DNA from: Oscillospiraceae bacterium
GTDB taxonomy: Bacteria > Bacillota > Clostridia > Oscillospirales > Ruminococcaceae
DNA: 15,566 nucleotides
Direction of reading: 5' to 3'
Assembly: GCA_016295545.1 (NCBI GenBank)
Contig: JAEDLA010000009.1
Coordinates: 1 to 15,566 of the forward strand
Shown here piece after piece: positions 1-6,181 of this stretch. How positions within the stretch are numbered: the first letter of the stretch is position 1; each line of letters begins with the position of its first letter. The position numbers and the translations under genes are program-made. The notes beneath the pieces were generated by a model, which saw nothing but the letters and a program-made list of their open reading frames with translations, was not told the origin of the DNA and searched no databases.

Positions 1-57
1 CGAACCTATGACCCTCTGCTTGTAAGGCAGATGCTCTCCCAGCTGAGCTAAGCTCCC
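1..57 (-). tRNA. tRNA-Val (anticodon TAC), 3' part cut by window edge
   Basis: Read on the minus strand, the sequence begins with the acceptor strand GGGAGCT at 57-51 and a standard D arm (TAGCTCAGCTGGGAGAGC). A 5-bp anticodon stem TCTGC/GCAGA follows, closing the 7-base loop CTTACAA, which places TAC (plus-strand GTA, 22-24) at positions 34-36. This decodes the valine codon GUA. The T arm begins (GGTTCG) and then runs off the left edge, so the 3' acceptor strand is not visible. A strong promoter lies 37 bases upstream at 94-122. More tRNA genes may follow outside the window, but that cannot be seen. Confidence 0.93.
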
Positions 58-93
58 ATTGTCATTTTTGTGTCATCGACTGACGACTTAATT

Positions 94-122
94 ATTCTAC
101 CATACATTTTCGGATTTGTCAA
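94..122 (-). promoter_or_regulatory. Sigma-A promoter of the tRNA-Val transcript
   Basis: On the minus strand there is a perfect -35 box TTGACA (122-117), a 17-base spacer and a -10 box TAGAAT (99-94). TGG just before the -10 makes it an extended -10. The predicted start is near 87, about 30 bases before the tRNA. The near-consensus match fits the strength expected of a stable-RNA promoter. Confidence 0.85.
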
Positions 123-126
123 CCCC

Positions 127-163
127 TTTTTTGAAATTTTTTGAGATTTTTTTGATATTTTTT
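127..163 (-). promoter_or_regulatory. Helically phased A-tracts upstream of the tRNA promoter
   Basis: Four T-runs on the plus strand (A-tracts on the minus strand) of 6, 6, 7 and 6 bases start at 127, 137, 147 and 158, a period of about 10.3 bases. They end 5 bases upstream of the -35 box. Phased A-tracts are known to bend DNA, and A/T-rich UP elements in this position can contact the alpha subunit of RNA polymerase. Direct observation: the spacing. Inference: a bent or UP-like activating element. Confidence 0.6.
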
Positions 164-171
164 CGGACAAG

Positions 172-279
172 GGCTGAAAATTACGGTATACAGGGAAAAA
201 TCGCCGCAAATTTTTTTGAAAAATTTTTCAGAAAATATCATTTCAGAGCTGATTTTTCACTAAATCATAATTTTCAGCC
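172..279. repeat. Nested inverted repeat spanning the recG stop codon
   Basis: The 12-base arm GGCTGAAAATTA at 172-183 has its exact reverse complement at 268-279, which covers the recG stop codon (274-276). Inside it, GAAAAATC at about 194-201 faces GATTTTTC at 251-258, and the centre is a run of A/T blocks. The layout could fold into a long interrupted hairpin at the 3' end of recG mRNA. It is not a classical terminator because A-rich rather than U-rich sequence follows on the minus strand. A/T bias makes the inner pairing weak evidence. Confidence 0.4.
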
Positions 280-2310
280 TACGATTTCCTTGTCGAACAG
301 TTTAAGAGTATCTATCTTCAGGGCACGATGCTCAGGCAGGTCAAGTCCCGGATCTGATTCAAGCAGCTCCCGTGCACAGCTCTGTGCCTCATTCATAAGC
401 TCCATATTGCAGACAATATCAGCAATTTTCATTGGCGGCAGTCCATGCTGAGCGCTTCCGAAAAAGTCTCCGGGACCACGAAGTCTGAGATCCTCCTCGG
501 AAATTTTAAAGCCGTCGGTGGTGGAGGACATTATTTTCATTCGCTGTCTGCATTCATCTCCGGTGTTGTCTGTAATAAGAATGCAGGTGCTCTCCCATTC
601 ACCACGTCCCACTCGTCCACGAAGCTGATGAAGCTGAGAAAGTCCGAACCTTTCAGCATTTTCTATGACCATAACAGCCGCATTGGGTACATCTACCCCC
701 ACTTCAACAACAGTGGTGCAGATAAGTACCTGAATCTCTCCGTCATGGAATTTTTTCATTGTATTTTCCTTTTCAGCAGGCTTCATTTTTCCGTGGAGCA
801 AAGCAATGGAACAGCCTTTAAGGTCACCCTGAGCCGCATTTTCAGCGTAGGATTTCACAGCAAGGAGGTCGCTTTCGCTGTCCTCGATCATGGGGCATAC
901 CACATAAGCCTGCCGTCCTTCGCTGAGCCTGTCACGTACAAAGCCGAAAGCACGGTGACGGAGTTTTCCTGTAACAGCATAGGTTTTCACAGGCTTTCTG
1001 CCTTTCGGCAGCTGATTTATAACTGAAATATCAAGGTCGCCGTAAATAATCAGCGCAAGGGTTCTCGGAATCGGCGTAGCTGACATTACAAGCTTATGGG
1101 GAGAACCGCCCTTTTCCGCAAGAGCCGCCCTTTGCTGTACGCCGAAGCGGTGCTGTTCATCAGTGATAACAAGACCGAGAGCGCTGTACTCCACATCTTT
1201 CTGAATAATAGCGTGAGTACCTACGATAACGCTGACCTCTCCGCTTTTTATCTGTTCACGCAGAGCCTTTTTCTTCTTAGCAGTCAGCGAACCGGTCAGC
1301 AGACAGACGGAAATCCCGAAAGGTTCAAGGAATCCTGAAAGCGTCTTATAGTGCTGAGAAGCAAGGATTTCCGTAGGAGCCATAAGTGCCGCCTGCATAC
1401 CGTTTTTCACTGTAAAGTAACAGGCTGCCGCCGCAACAGCAGTCTTTCCGCTGCCTACATCTCCCTGTAAGAGCCTGTTCATAGGCACATTGCGGCACAG
1501 GTCAGCAGTAATCTCGGAAACGGCTTTTTTCTGAGCGTCAGTCATTTCAAAGGGCAGTCCCTTTTCAAATCCGGAAATATCCGTATGGGGATTCATGCTG
1601 TACGCAGTTTTTCTGCGACTTGTGCTTTTCATCATGGACATTCCCAGCTGAAGCTTCAGAAGCTCATCAAAAGCAAGTCGGCGGCGTGCAGTCTCCGAAG
1701 CCTCCTCGCTTTCGGGGAAGTGAATATTCTCAAGAGCATACATAAGGGGGCAAAGCTTATATTTCCGCAGAATATCTGCGGGCAGCGTCTCAAAGGGACG
1801 TGACTTCATTATTTCAAGAGCCTGCCGCATATTCTGACGTATCATCGTTACGGAAAGTCCCTGTGTAAGGGCATATACAGGCTGAATCAGCGTTTTTTCA
1901 TCTTCCTTTATAAAAACAGGAGAACTTATCTCACGGCGAAGAAGATTTCCCGTCACCTTGCCGTACATATAGTAAGTATCGCCCTCTTTCAGAGCGTTGA
2001 AACCGTAAACATTGTTGTAAATGACTATGAGAATATCATCAGTGCCGTCAGTTGCCGCCGCCTTGCATATAACAAGACCTCCACGAACACGCTGGGGAGG
2101 AAGTCTGCGGAAAATCGTCAGCTTCAGCACATTATATTCGTTAAGTACAGCCTGACTTACCGGAACATGACAGCGGAAATCAAGGTAGGCTCTGGGAATA
2201 TGGTAAATCAGCTCATAAGGAGAGGTTATCCCCAGTTTGCGGTACTTTTCGCCCCTAGCCTTTCCAACGCCTTTCAGATATTCAATTTCGCTAAAAAGAT
2301 CAGCCGCCAT
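274..2310 (-). CDS. recG: ATP-dependent DNA helicase RecG
   Basis: RecG is a cytosolic superfamily 2 translocase that remodels stalled replication forks and branch-migrates Holliday junctions. The 678-residue length is normal for the family. The N-terminal part (about 1-250) holds the wedge/OB region. The helicase core shows Walker A GDVGSGKT (283-290), the DEQH box (384-387), SATPIPRT (410-417), TTVVEVGVDVP (532-542) and QLHQLRGRVGRG (559-570, motif VI). The C-terminal RLRGPGDFFGSAQHG segment matches the RecG-specific TRG region. The ATG at 2308-2310 is preceded by AAAGGAG at good spacing. The gene follows spoVS on the same strand after a 145-base gap containing a large hairpin (2345-2413). 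No convincing promoter was found in that gap, so transcription may come from spoVS or ymdB. All core motifs are intact. Confidence 0.98.
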   Translation of the reverse strand: MAADLFSEIEYLKGVGKARGEKYRKLGITSPYELIYHIPRAYLDFRCHVPVSQAVLNEYNVLKLTIFRRLPPQRVRGGLVICKAAATDGTDDILIVIYNNVYGFNALKEGDTYYMYGKVTGNLLRREISSPVFIKEDEKTLIQPVYALTQGLSVTMIRQNMRQALEIMKSRPFETLPADILRKYKLCPLMYALENIHFPESEEASETARRRLAFDELLKLQLGMSMMKSTSRRKTAYSMNPHTDISGFEKGLPFEMTDAQKKAVSEITADLCRNVPMNRLLQGDVGSGKTAVAAAACYFTVKNGMQAALMAPTEILASQHYKTLSGFLEPFGISVCLLTGSLTAKKKKALREQIKSGEVSVIVGTHAIIQKDVEYSALGLVITDEQHRFGVQQRAALAEKGGSPHKLVMSATPIPRTLALIIYGDLDISVINQLPKGRKPVKTYAVTGKLRHRAFGFVRDRLSEGRQAYVVCPMIEDSESDLLAVKSYAENAAQGDLKGCSIALLHGKMKPAEKENTMKKFHDGEIQVLICTTVVEVGVDVPNAAVMVIENAERFGLSQLHQLRGRVGRGEWESTCILITDNTGDECRQRMKIMSSTTDGFKISEEDLRLRGPGDFFGSAQHGLPPMKIADIVCNMELMNEAQSCARELLESDPGLDLPEHRALKIDTLKLFDKEIVG

Positions 2311-2344
2311 TGCAAAGCTCCTTTCCCCGCAGTATACAAAATCA

Positions 2345-2413
2345 GAACCTGCACCAGAGGAATTTTCAGGTGTTTCCGAAGAAACGATGAAAACTCCTGC
2401 ATGGTACAGGTTC
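2345..2413 (-). promoter_or_regulatory. Long imperfect RNA hairpin in the recG leader
   Basis: On the minus strand this 69-base segment folds on paper into one interrupted hairpin. Arms GAACCTG/CAGGTTC pair at 2413-2407 with 2351-2345, followed by a U-G wobble and ACCA/TGGT. A 10-bp helix GGAGTTTTCA/TGAAAATTCC comes next, with one G-U pair. The apex GTTTC-TTCG-GAAAC carries a cUUCGg-type tetraloop. In total about 27 pairs are separated by small internal loops. No U-run follows, so it is not an intrinsic terminator. It ends about 35 bases before the recG start codon. It resembles no riboswitch class I can name, and it could also be a decayed palindromic repeat. Confidence 0.55.
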
Positions 2414-2455
2414 AGTCACGGCAGCACCGCTGTTTTATCCGGTTCTGCCTTACTT

Positions 2456-2716
2456 TCAGCGCTGCTCACAGAGAAGCTTGATAGCTGTTCTTTCCTCGCC
2501 GTCTATCTGGATATTTGCAAAAGCCGGAATACATATAAGGTCGATACCAATAGGTGCAAGGTAGCCTCTTGCAATAGCGATAGCCTTAATAGCCTGATTT
2601 GCAGCTCCTGCGCCTACAGCCTGAACCTCAACAGCTTTCTGCTCTCTGATAACACCGGCGATTGCTCCGGCAACTGAGTTGGGAGATGAATGTGAAGATA
2701 CTTTTAAAATTTCCAT
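2456..2716 (-). CDS. spoVS: Stage V sporulation protein S
   Basis: SpoVS is a small Alba-fold, probably nucleic-acid-binding protein. In Bacillus it is needed for normal progression past stage V of sporulation, and homologues are widespread in Firmicutes. The 86-residue product starts MEILKVSSHSSPNSVAGAI and ends with the family's hallmark IQIDGEERTAIKLL. Its length equals that of the Bacillus protein as I recall it. A longer reading frame to 2803 exists, but I chose the ATG at 2714-2716 because the family starts MEILKVS and an AGGAGG site lies 9 bases upstream. It follows ymdB, an order also known in Bacillus, and has its own promoter (2815-2843) giving a leader of about 90 bases. No sigma-H-like box was recognised. 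Confidence 0.96.
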   Translation of the reverse strand: MEILKVSSHSSPNSVAGAIAGVIREQKAVEVQAVGAGAANQAIKAIAIARGYLAPIGIDLICIPAFANIQIDGEERTAIKLLCEQR

Positions 2717-2814
2717 AGAATATGCCCTCCTGAAAAAATTAGTAGTTTCAACAAAGACTGATGTCAATGTTCTGCTGCCGTATGGCTGTAAATGATATGT
2801 CATATTACATATAT

Positions 2815-2843
2815 ATTATATAACAATTCCGCAGAAAAATCAA
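2815..2843 (-). promoter_or_regulatory. Probable sigma-A promoter for spoVS
   Basis: On the minus strand, TTGATT (2843-2838) and a perfect TATAAT (2820-2815) are separated by 17 bases. The predicted start near 2808 gives a leader of about 92 bases before spoVS. The region between ymdB and spoVS is A/T rich, so the -10 alone would mean little; the matched spacing supports it. A second TTGACA at 2767-2762 has only a weak -10 partner and was not called. Confidence 0.6.
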
Positions 2844-2866
2844 TAGTATTGCTGAAATTTTGTAAG

Positions 2867-3637
2867 CTATCTTATAATTATGCGTTCAATTTTGTGCGAT
2901 TTACCAGTTTTTTCATCAAATTCGACAACAACTCCGCAAAGGAAACAATCGCCGGAAGCTTCGGAAAAACGTGTTGACAGCCGGAAGCGAAGCCTGTCAA
3001 CGGCAGGCTTTACCTCAACACCCAGCACGGATTCCTCCGGACCTGTCATGCCTGCATCAGTGATATAGGCGGTATGACTGCCGAGAATGCACTCGTCCGC
3101 TGTCTGAACATGAGTATGAGTGCCGAAAACTCCTGAGACTTTTCCGGCAAGATAATAGCCCATAGCCTTTTTCTCAGAGGTAGCTTCGGCATGGAAATCC
3201 ACAAAAATATTGGGTGTTTTTATATTTTCCAGCAGTCCGTCAATTACGGTAAAGGGATTGTCAAGGGGATCGAGGTAAACAGTCCCCATAAGGTTCACAA
3301 CTGCAACGGAGTATGCCCCCATATCAAGCAGGCAGACTCCCTTTCCCGGACAGCCGCCGGCAGGATAATTGGCAGGACGTATTATGCAGTCATTATCATA
3401 TATTTCAAAAGCTTCACGCCGCCGGAATGCGTGATTTCCTGTTGTTATCACATCAGCTCCGGCATCAAACAGCATATTTGCGGAATATTTTGTTATTCCA
3501 TTACCCTGTGCTGAATTTTCTCCGTTCACTATTGTGATGTCAATTCCATAGAATTTTTTGATTCCCCGAAGCTTTTCCCCCACAAAGGTACAGCCTGGCT
3601 TTCCCACAACATCTCCGATAAACAGCAGCTTTTTCAT
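2867..3637 (-). CDS. ymdB: YmdB-family metallophosphoesterase (2',3'-cyclic nucleotide 2'-phosphodiesterase type)
   Basis: Members of this family (TIGR00282-type) are cytosolic binuclear-metal phosphodiesterases. Bacillus YmdB hydrolyses 2',3'-cAMP-type substrates and affects biofilm and motility decisions. The 256-residue protein shows the metallophosphoesterase metal sites in order: GD (8-9), NGEN (38-41), GNH (67-69), DFHAE (147-151) and GTHTH (172-176). The frame can be extended four codons to a TTG at 3649. I prefer the ATG at 3635-3637 because a GGAG site sits 7 bases ahead of it and the protein then starts MKKLLFIGDVVG, the usual family start. It precedes spoVS, as in Bacillus. Its promoter (3702-3730) is overlapped by a Fur-family-like box, suggesting metal or peroxide control, which would be unusual for this gene. 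Confidence 0.95.
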   Translation of the reverse strand: MKKLLFIGDVVGKPGCTFVGEKLRGIKKFYGIDITIVNGENSAQGNGITKYSANMLFDAGADVITTGNHAFRRREAFEIYDNDCIIRPANYPAGGCPGKGVCLLDMGAYSVAVVNLMGTVYLDPLDNPFTVIDGLLENIKTPNIFVDFHAEATSEKKAMGYYLAGKVSGVFGTHTHVQTADECILGSHTAYITDAGMTGPEESVLGVEVKPAVDRLRFRLSTRFSEASGDCFLCGVVVEFDEKTGKSHKIERIIIR

Positions 3638-3685
3638 ATTATTCTCCAATCTGTCTTTCTTTTACAGTTTCCAGAATTAATTATA

Positions 3686-3704
3686 TACAATGATAATCAT
3701 TATT
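3686..3704. promoter_or_regulatory. Fur/PerR/Zur-like operator on the ymdB promoter
   Basis: The 19 bases TACAATGATAATCATTATT match the classical Fur consensus GATAATGATAATCATTATC at 16 positions, including all 13 central ones. The core AATGAT-A-ATCATT (3689-3701) is a perfect 6-1-6 palindrome. Viewed as the Bacillus 7-1-7 box (TGATAATnATTATCA), 3691-3705 has one mismatch. It covers part of the ymdB -10 box and the predicted start site, a position expected to repress. Which Fur-family regulator would bind cannot be told from sequence. Confidence 0.6.
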
Positions 3705-3730
3705 ATACTATCTATAACAAAAAATGTCAA
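3702..3730 (-). promoter_or_regulatory. Consensus sigma-A promoter for ymdB (and probably downstream spoVS/recG)
   Basis: On the minus strand, TTGACA (3730-3725) and TATAAT (3707-3702) are both perfect and 17 bases apart. The predicted start is near 3695, giving a leader of about 58 bases. The -35 boxes of this promoter and the divergent yloU promoter are about 35 bases apart. Confidence 0.85.
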
Positions 3731-3764
3731 ATCCGGGCTGCTCCAAAAATATTTTTCTCAGGTC

Positions 3765-3793
3765 TTGTAAAACTATTTCAGATGTGGTATAAT
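3765..3793 (+). promoter_or_regulatory. Sigma-A promoter for yloU-yloV
   Basis: TTGTAA (3765-3770), a 17-base spacer and a perfect TATAAT (3788-3793), with TGG before the -10 (extended -10). The predicted start is near 3800, about 25 bases ahead of the yloU start codon, just room for the AAAGGAG site at 3811-3817. Confidence 0.85.
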
Positions 3794-3825
3794 AAGTGTA
3801 AATGCACTGCAAAGGAGTGTTCGTA

Positions 3826-4176
3826 ATGGTCAGCAATGAAAATCATATAGGTAAAATCACTACTTCGGAAAAATATCTCCGGGAACTTATTATGCATGCT
3901 GTCACAGGCTGCTTCGGAGTTGCGGATATTTGCAGTTCCAATGTTATTCTCCCCGATTTTATTCCGTTTAAGCACAGAGATAAAAAATCGGGAGTTCATA
4001 TTCATGCTGACAGTGACGGAGGTCTTATTATCGACCTGCATATCAAGGTCACCTACGGCACAAATATTTCTGCCGCTGTTAAAAGCATCACCCACAAGGT
4101 CTGCTTCACCATTGAGGAAGCTGCCGGTATGACGGTAAGCTGCGTCAATGTTTATATCGACGGAATGATTTATTAA
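3826..4176 (+). CDS. yloU: Asp23/Gls24 family envelope-stress-type protein (YloU)
   Basis: This is a 116-residue Asp23/Gls24-family protein. Family members are associated with the Gram-positive cell envelope and with alkaline or cell-wall stress, but their biochemical role is not settled. Visible family features are the N-terminal GKITTSEKYLRELIMHAV segment and the C-terminal VNVYIDG strand, with a valine-rich beta region between. An upstream in-frame ATG at 3802 exists. I chose the ATG at 3826-3828 because AAAGGAG (3811-3817) is 8 bases ahead and a start at 3802 would leave no leader after the predicted transcription start. yloV follows 22 bases later. This gene pair is conserved in many Firmicutes and suggests a link between envelope stress and fatty-acid incorporation. 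No transmembrane segment is present. Confidence 0.92.
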   Translation: MVSNENHIGKITTSEKYLRELIMHAVTGCFGVADICSSNVILPDFIPFKHRDKKSGVHIHADSDGGLIIDLHIKVTYGTNISAAVKSITHKVCFTIEEAAGMTVSCVNVYIDGMIY

Positions 4177-4198
4177 AACTTGAATTGGAGGACTAATC

Positions 4199-5857
4199 GT
4201 GATAACCGGTTCATTACTGAGAGATGCTGTTATATCGGCTGGTATTACTATTGCTAATAAAAAGAAACAGGTTGACGAGCTTAACGTTTACCCCGTTCCG
4301 GACGGAGATACCGGTACTAATATGTCTATGACCATCGGAAATGCTATCGGCGAGCTGCGCAGAATGGATGACAGCGTTTCCGTTTCCGAAGTTGCTTCGG
4401 TTACAGCAGCCGCTCTGCTCAGAGGAGCACGAGGAAATTCAGGAGTTATCCTCTCACTGCTTTTCAGAGGACTTTCAAAGGGACTTTCCGGACTTACAGC
4501 AGCCGGCTGCTCCGACTTTGCCTCTGCCCTTGAACTTGGCGTAGAAGCTGCATACAAGGCTGTTATGAAGCCTGCTGAGGGAACTATCCTCACTGTCTCA
4601 AAGGCTGCCGCTGCAAAGGCTCAGGAAATTTCCCTTTCCACCAATGATGATACCGTTTTCTGGAAAGAGATATGCATTGAAGCCGACCGTGTTCTCCAGC
4701 AGACACCGGAAATGCTCCCTGTGCTCAAAAAGGCAGGAGTTGTGGACGCAGGCGGTATGGGATTCCTGATAATCATTCAGGCTATGACAGACGTTATCTG
4801 CGGCGGAGAAATTGCACGTCCGGCAGAAACACAGTCCGTCAATACAGAGGATAAGGGTGATTCTTTCCGTACAGCAGTAAGTGAGTTTGACGAGGAGATA
4901 AACTTTACATACTGCACCGAGTTTATCGTGCAGAAATGTGAAGGCTGCCCCGATCCGTTCAAGCTGAGAGCATATCTCCAGACTATCGGCGACTGCGTTG
5001 TTGTAGTTGACGATGAAAAGATTATCAAAGTTCATGTCCACACCGATACTCCCGGACTTGCTTTGCAGAAAGCCCTTGAATTCGGTCACTTTATAAATGA
5101 TCCCAAGCCCAAAATTGAAAATATGCGTATTCAGCACGAAAATAAAGTCAGAGAAGCTCAGGAGTCCGAAGCCGGTTTTGCTGCCGCTGAGCCTGAAAAG
5201 GAATTCGGATTTGTTGCTGTTGCAGCCGGTCACGGTCTTGAAGCAATGTTCCATGATCTGGGTGCAGATATTGTCGTAAAAGGCGGTCAGACCATGAATC
5301 CCTCCACCGAGGATATTCTCAGGGCTATCCAGTCTACTCCTGCACGAACTGTTTTCGTACTTCCAAATAATAAAAATATAATTATGGCGGCTGAACAGGC
5401 AGTGAGACTTACGGACAAAAACGTCTGTGTTCTCCAGACAAGAACTGTCCCTCAGGGAATTTCAGCTATGCTTGCCTTTGATGACAGTGCAGGTCTTGCT
5501 GAAAACAGAATTGCAATGACAAAGGCATTTGAAAAGGTCTCCACAGGACTTATTACCTTTGCCGCAAGGGACTCCGAATACGAGGGACACTCAATCAAGG
5601 CAGGAGAGATACTTGCACTTGAAAACGGCAAGCTTGCCTTTACGGAAAAGGATATCAACAAGGCTACCCTGAAGCTTGTAAAGAAGCTTGCAAAGGGCGA
5701 TACAAGCTATGTTACGCTTATTCATGGCGCTGATGTTACTGAGGAAAACGCCGAAAGTATGCAGCAGCTTATCAGCTCAAAGCTCAGCGACAAGATAGAG
5801 GTAATGCTTGTCAACGGCGGTCAGCCGGTTTATTACTATATTATTTCTGTAGAATAA
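4199..5857 (+). CDS. fakA: DAK/DhaL-domain fatty acid kinase-like protein (YloV/FakA family)
   Basis: The closest characterised family is FakA, the ATP-binding subunit that phosphorylates fatty acids presented by a FakB (DegV) partner for phospholipid synthesis. The 552-residue length is typical. The N-terminal DhaL-type kinase domain contains NVYPVPDGDTGTNMSMT with the metal-binding aspartates at about 35-37, then GARGNSGVILS (76-86), PAEGTILTV and VDAGGMG (182-188). A middle domain with a Cys-rich TYCTEFIVQKCEGC stretch and a C-terminal DegV-like domain follow. The start is GTG at 4199-4201 with GGAGG 7 bases ahead. It is cotranscribed with yloU and ends before a good terminator (5866-5898). 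No fakB is in this window, so fatty acid kinase activity is inferred from the family. Confidence 0.93.
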   Translation: MITGSLLRDAVISAGITIANKKKQVDELNVYPVPDGDTGTNMSMTIGNAIGELRRMDDSVSVSEVASVTAAALLRGARGNSGVILSLLFRGLSKGLSGLTAAGCSDFASALELGVEAAYKAVMKPAEGTILTVSKAAAAKAQEISLSTNDDTVFWKEICIEADRVLQQTPEMLPVLKKAGVVDAGGMGFLIIIQAMTDVICGGEIARPAETQSVNTEDKGDSFRTAVSEFDEEINFTYCTEFIVQKCEGCPDPFKLRAYLQTIGDCVVVVDDEKIIKVHVHTDTPGLALQKALEFGHFINDPKPKIENMRIQHENKVREAQESEAGFAAAEPEKEFGFVAVAAGHGLEAMFHDLGADIVVKGGQTMNPSTEDILRAIQSTPARTVFVLPNNKNIIMAAEQAVRLTDKNVCVLQTRTVPQGISAMLAFDDSAGLAENRIAMTKAFEKVSTGLITFAARDSEYEGHSIKAGEILALENGKLAFTEKDINKATLKLVKKLAKGDTSYVTLIHGADVTEENAESMQQLISSKLSDKIEVMLVNGGQPVYYYIISVE

Positions 5858-5865
5858 TGTTTATT

Positions 5866-5898
5866 ATGTCCTTTTGCCTGCTGCAGGAGGACATTTTT
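5866..5898 (+). terminator. Intrinsic terminator of yloU-yloV
   Basis: The stem ATGTCCT (5866-5872) pairs with AGGACAT (5888-5894), and an inner CCTG/CAGG stem (5877-5880 with 5884-5887) closes a 3-base loop. The only break is a 4-base bulge. Five T's follow from 5894. It begins 8 bases after the yloV stop codon. Confidence 0.8.
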
Positions 5899-5916
5899 AC
5901 TTATACTACATCAGAT

Positions 5917-6020
5917 AAGGGGGACGCCGTCCCCCTTTACCCCCTGCAAAAGGGACAAAGTCCCTTTTGAATCCCCCGTCTCATACAGATATACCCCATA
6001 AAGGGGTATATCTGTATGAG
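5917..6020. repeat. Three-hairpin intergenic repeat element, copy A
   Basis: Three perfect hairpins lie in series. The first is a 9-bp stem AAGGGGGAC/GTCCCCCTT (5917-5925 with 5929-5937). The second is a 10-bp stem CAAAAGGGAC/GTCCCTTTTG (5947-5956 with 5960-5969). The third is an 18-bp stem at 5980-5997 with 6003-6020 and a 5-base loop. The linkers ACCCCCTG and ATCCCCCGT recur around a different second stem in copy B at 13183-13277. No T-run follows, so none is a standard terminator. It sits between convergent transcripts. It looks like a REP-like or MITE-like dispersed repeat; genome copy number is not visible here. Confidence 0.75.
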
Positions 6021-6137
6021 GAGGAATCAAAAAAATTTGTTCATTGGCAAAGAAAAGAGAAAACATCGCCCCTTACTAATGCTGTATAAATAAAAATATG
6101 TTATTTGTACTGCAATAGAAAAGATAACAACTTTATT

Positions 6138-6172
6138 AAAAAAATCCTGACCGCCGTAGGTCAGGATTTTTT
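6138..6172. terminator. Bidirectional intrinsic terminator
   Basis: The 9-bp stem ATCCTGACC/GGTCAGGAT (6144-6152 with 6159-6167) has a 6-base loop and is flanked by seven A's and six T's. On either strand it is a G/C stem followed by a U-run. It lies 10 bases after the stop of the small gene at 6182, so its main job is to end the minus-strand Gld-like operon; it can also stop read-through from yloV. Confidence 0.9.
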
Positions 6173-6181
6173 CAAAATACC

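Noticed and set aside
445..1026. Long plus-strand open frames antisense to recG, and similar ones opposite yloV, the transporter genes and gltX.
   Set aside because: They are shadows of clear genes, without ribosome sites or recognisable products.
2331..2360. TATACT ahead of recG as a dedicated -10 box.
   Set aside because: No -35 match at 16-18 bases; it overlaps the arm of the leader hairpin.
2717..2803. N-terminal extension of spoVS to 115 residues.
   Set aside because: The extension has no family counterpart and a clear AGGAGG plus the conserved MEILKVS start lie downstream.
5911..6066. A 51-codon minus-strand reading frame running through the copy A hairpins, starting ATGTTTTCTCTT and ending TGA.
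   Set aside because: The only purine-rich site (AAGGGG) is 2 bases from the ATG, the frame is made almost entirely of palindromic repeat sequence, and the peptide has no recognisable feature.
5900..6181. CRISPR-like array in the repeat-rich gap.
   Set aside because: The repeats are palindromes in series with no constant direct repeat and no spacer periodicity, and no cas gene is nearby.
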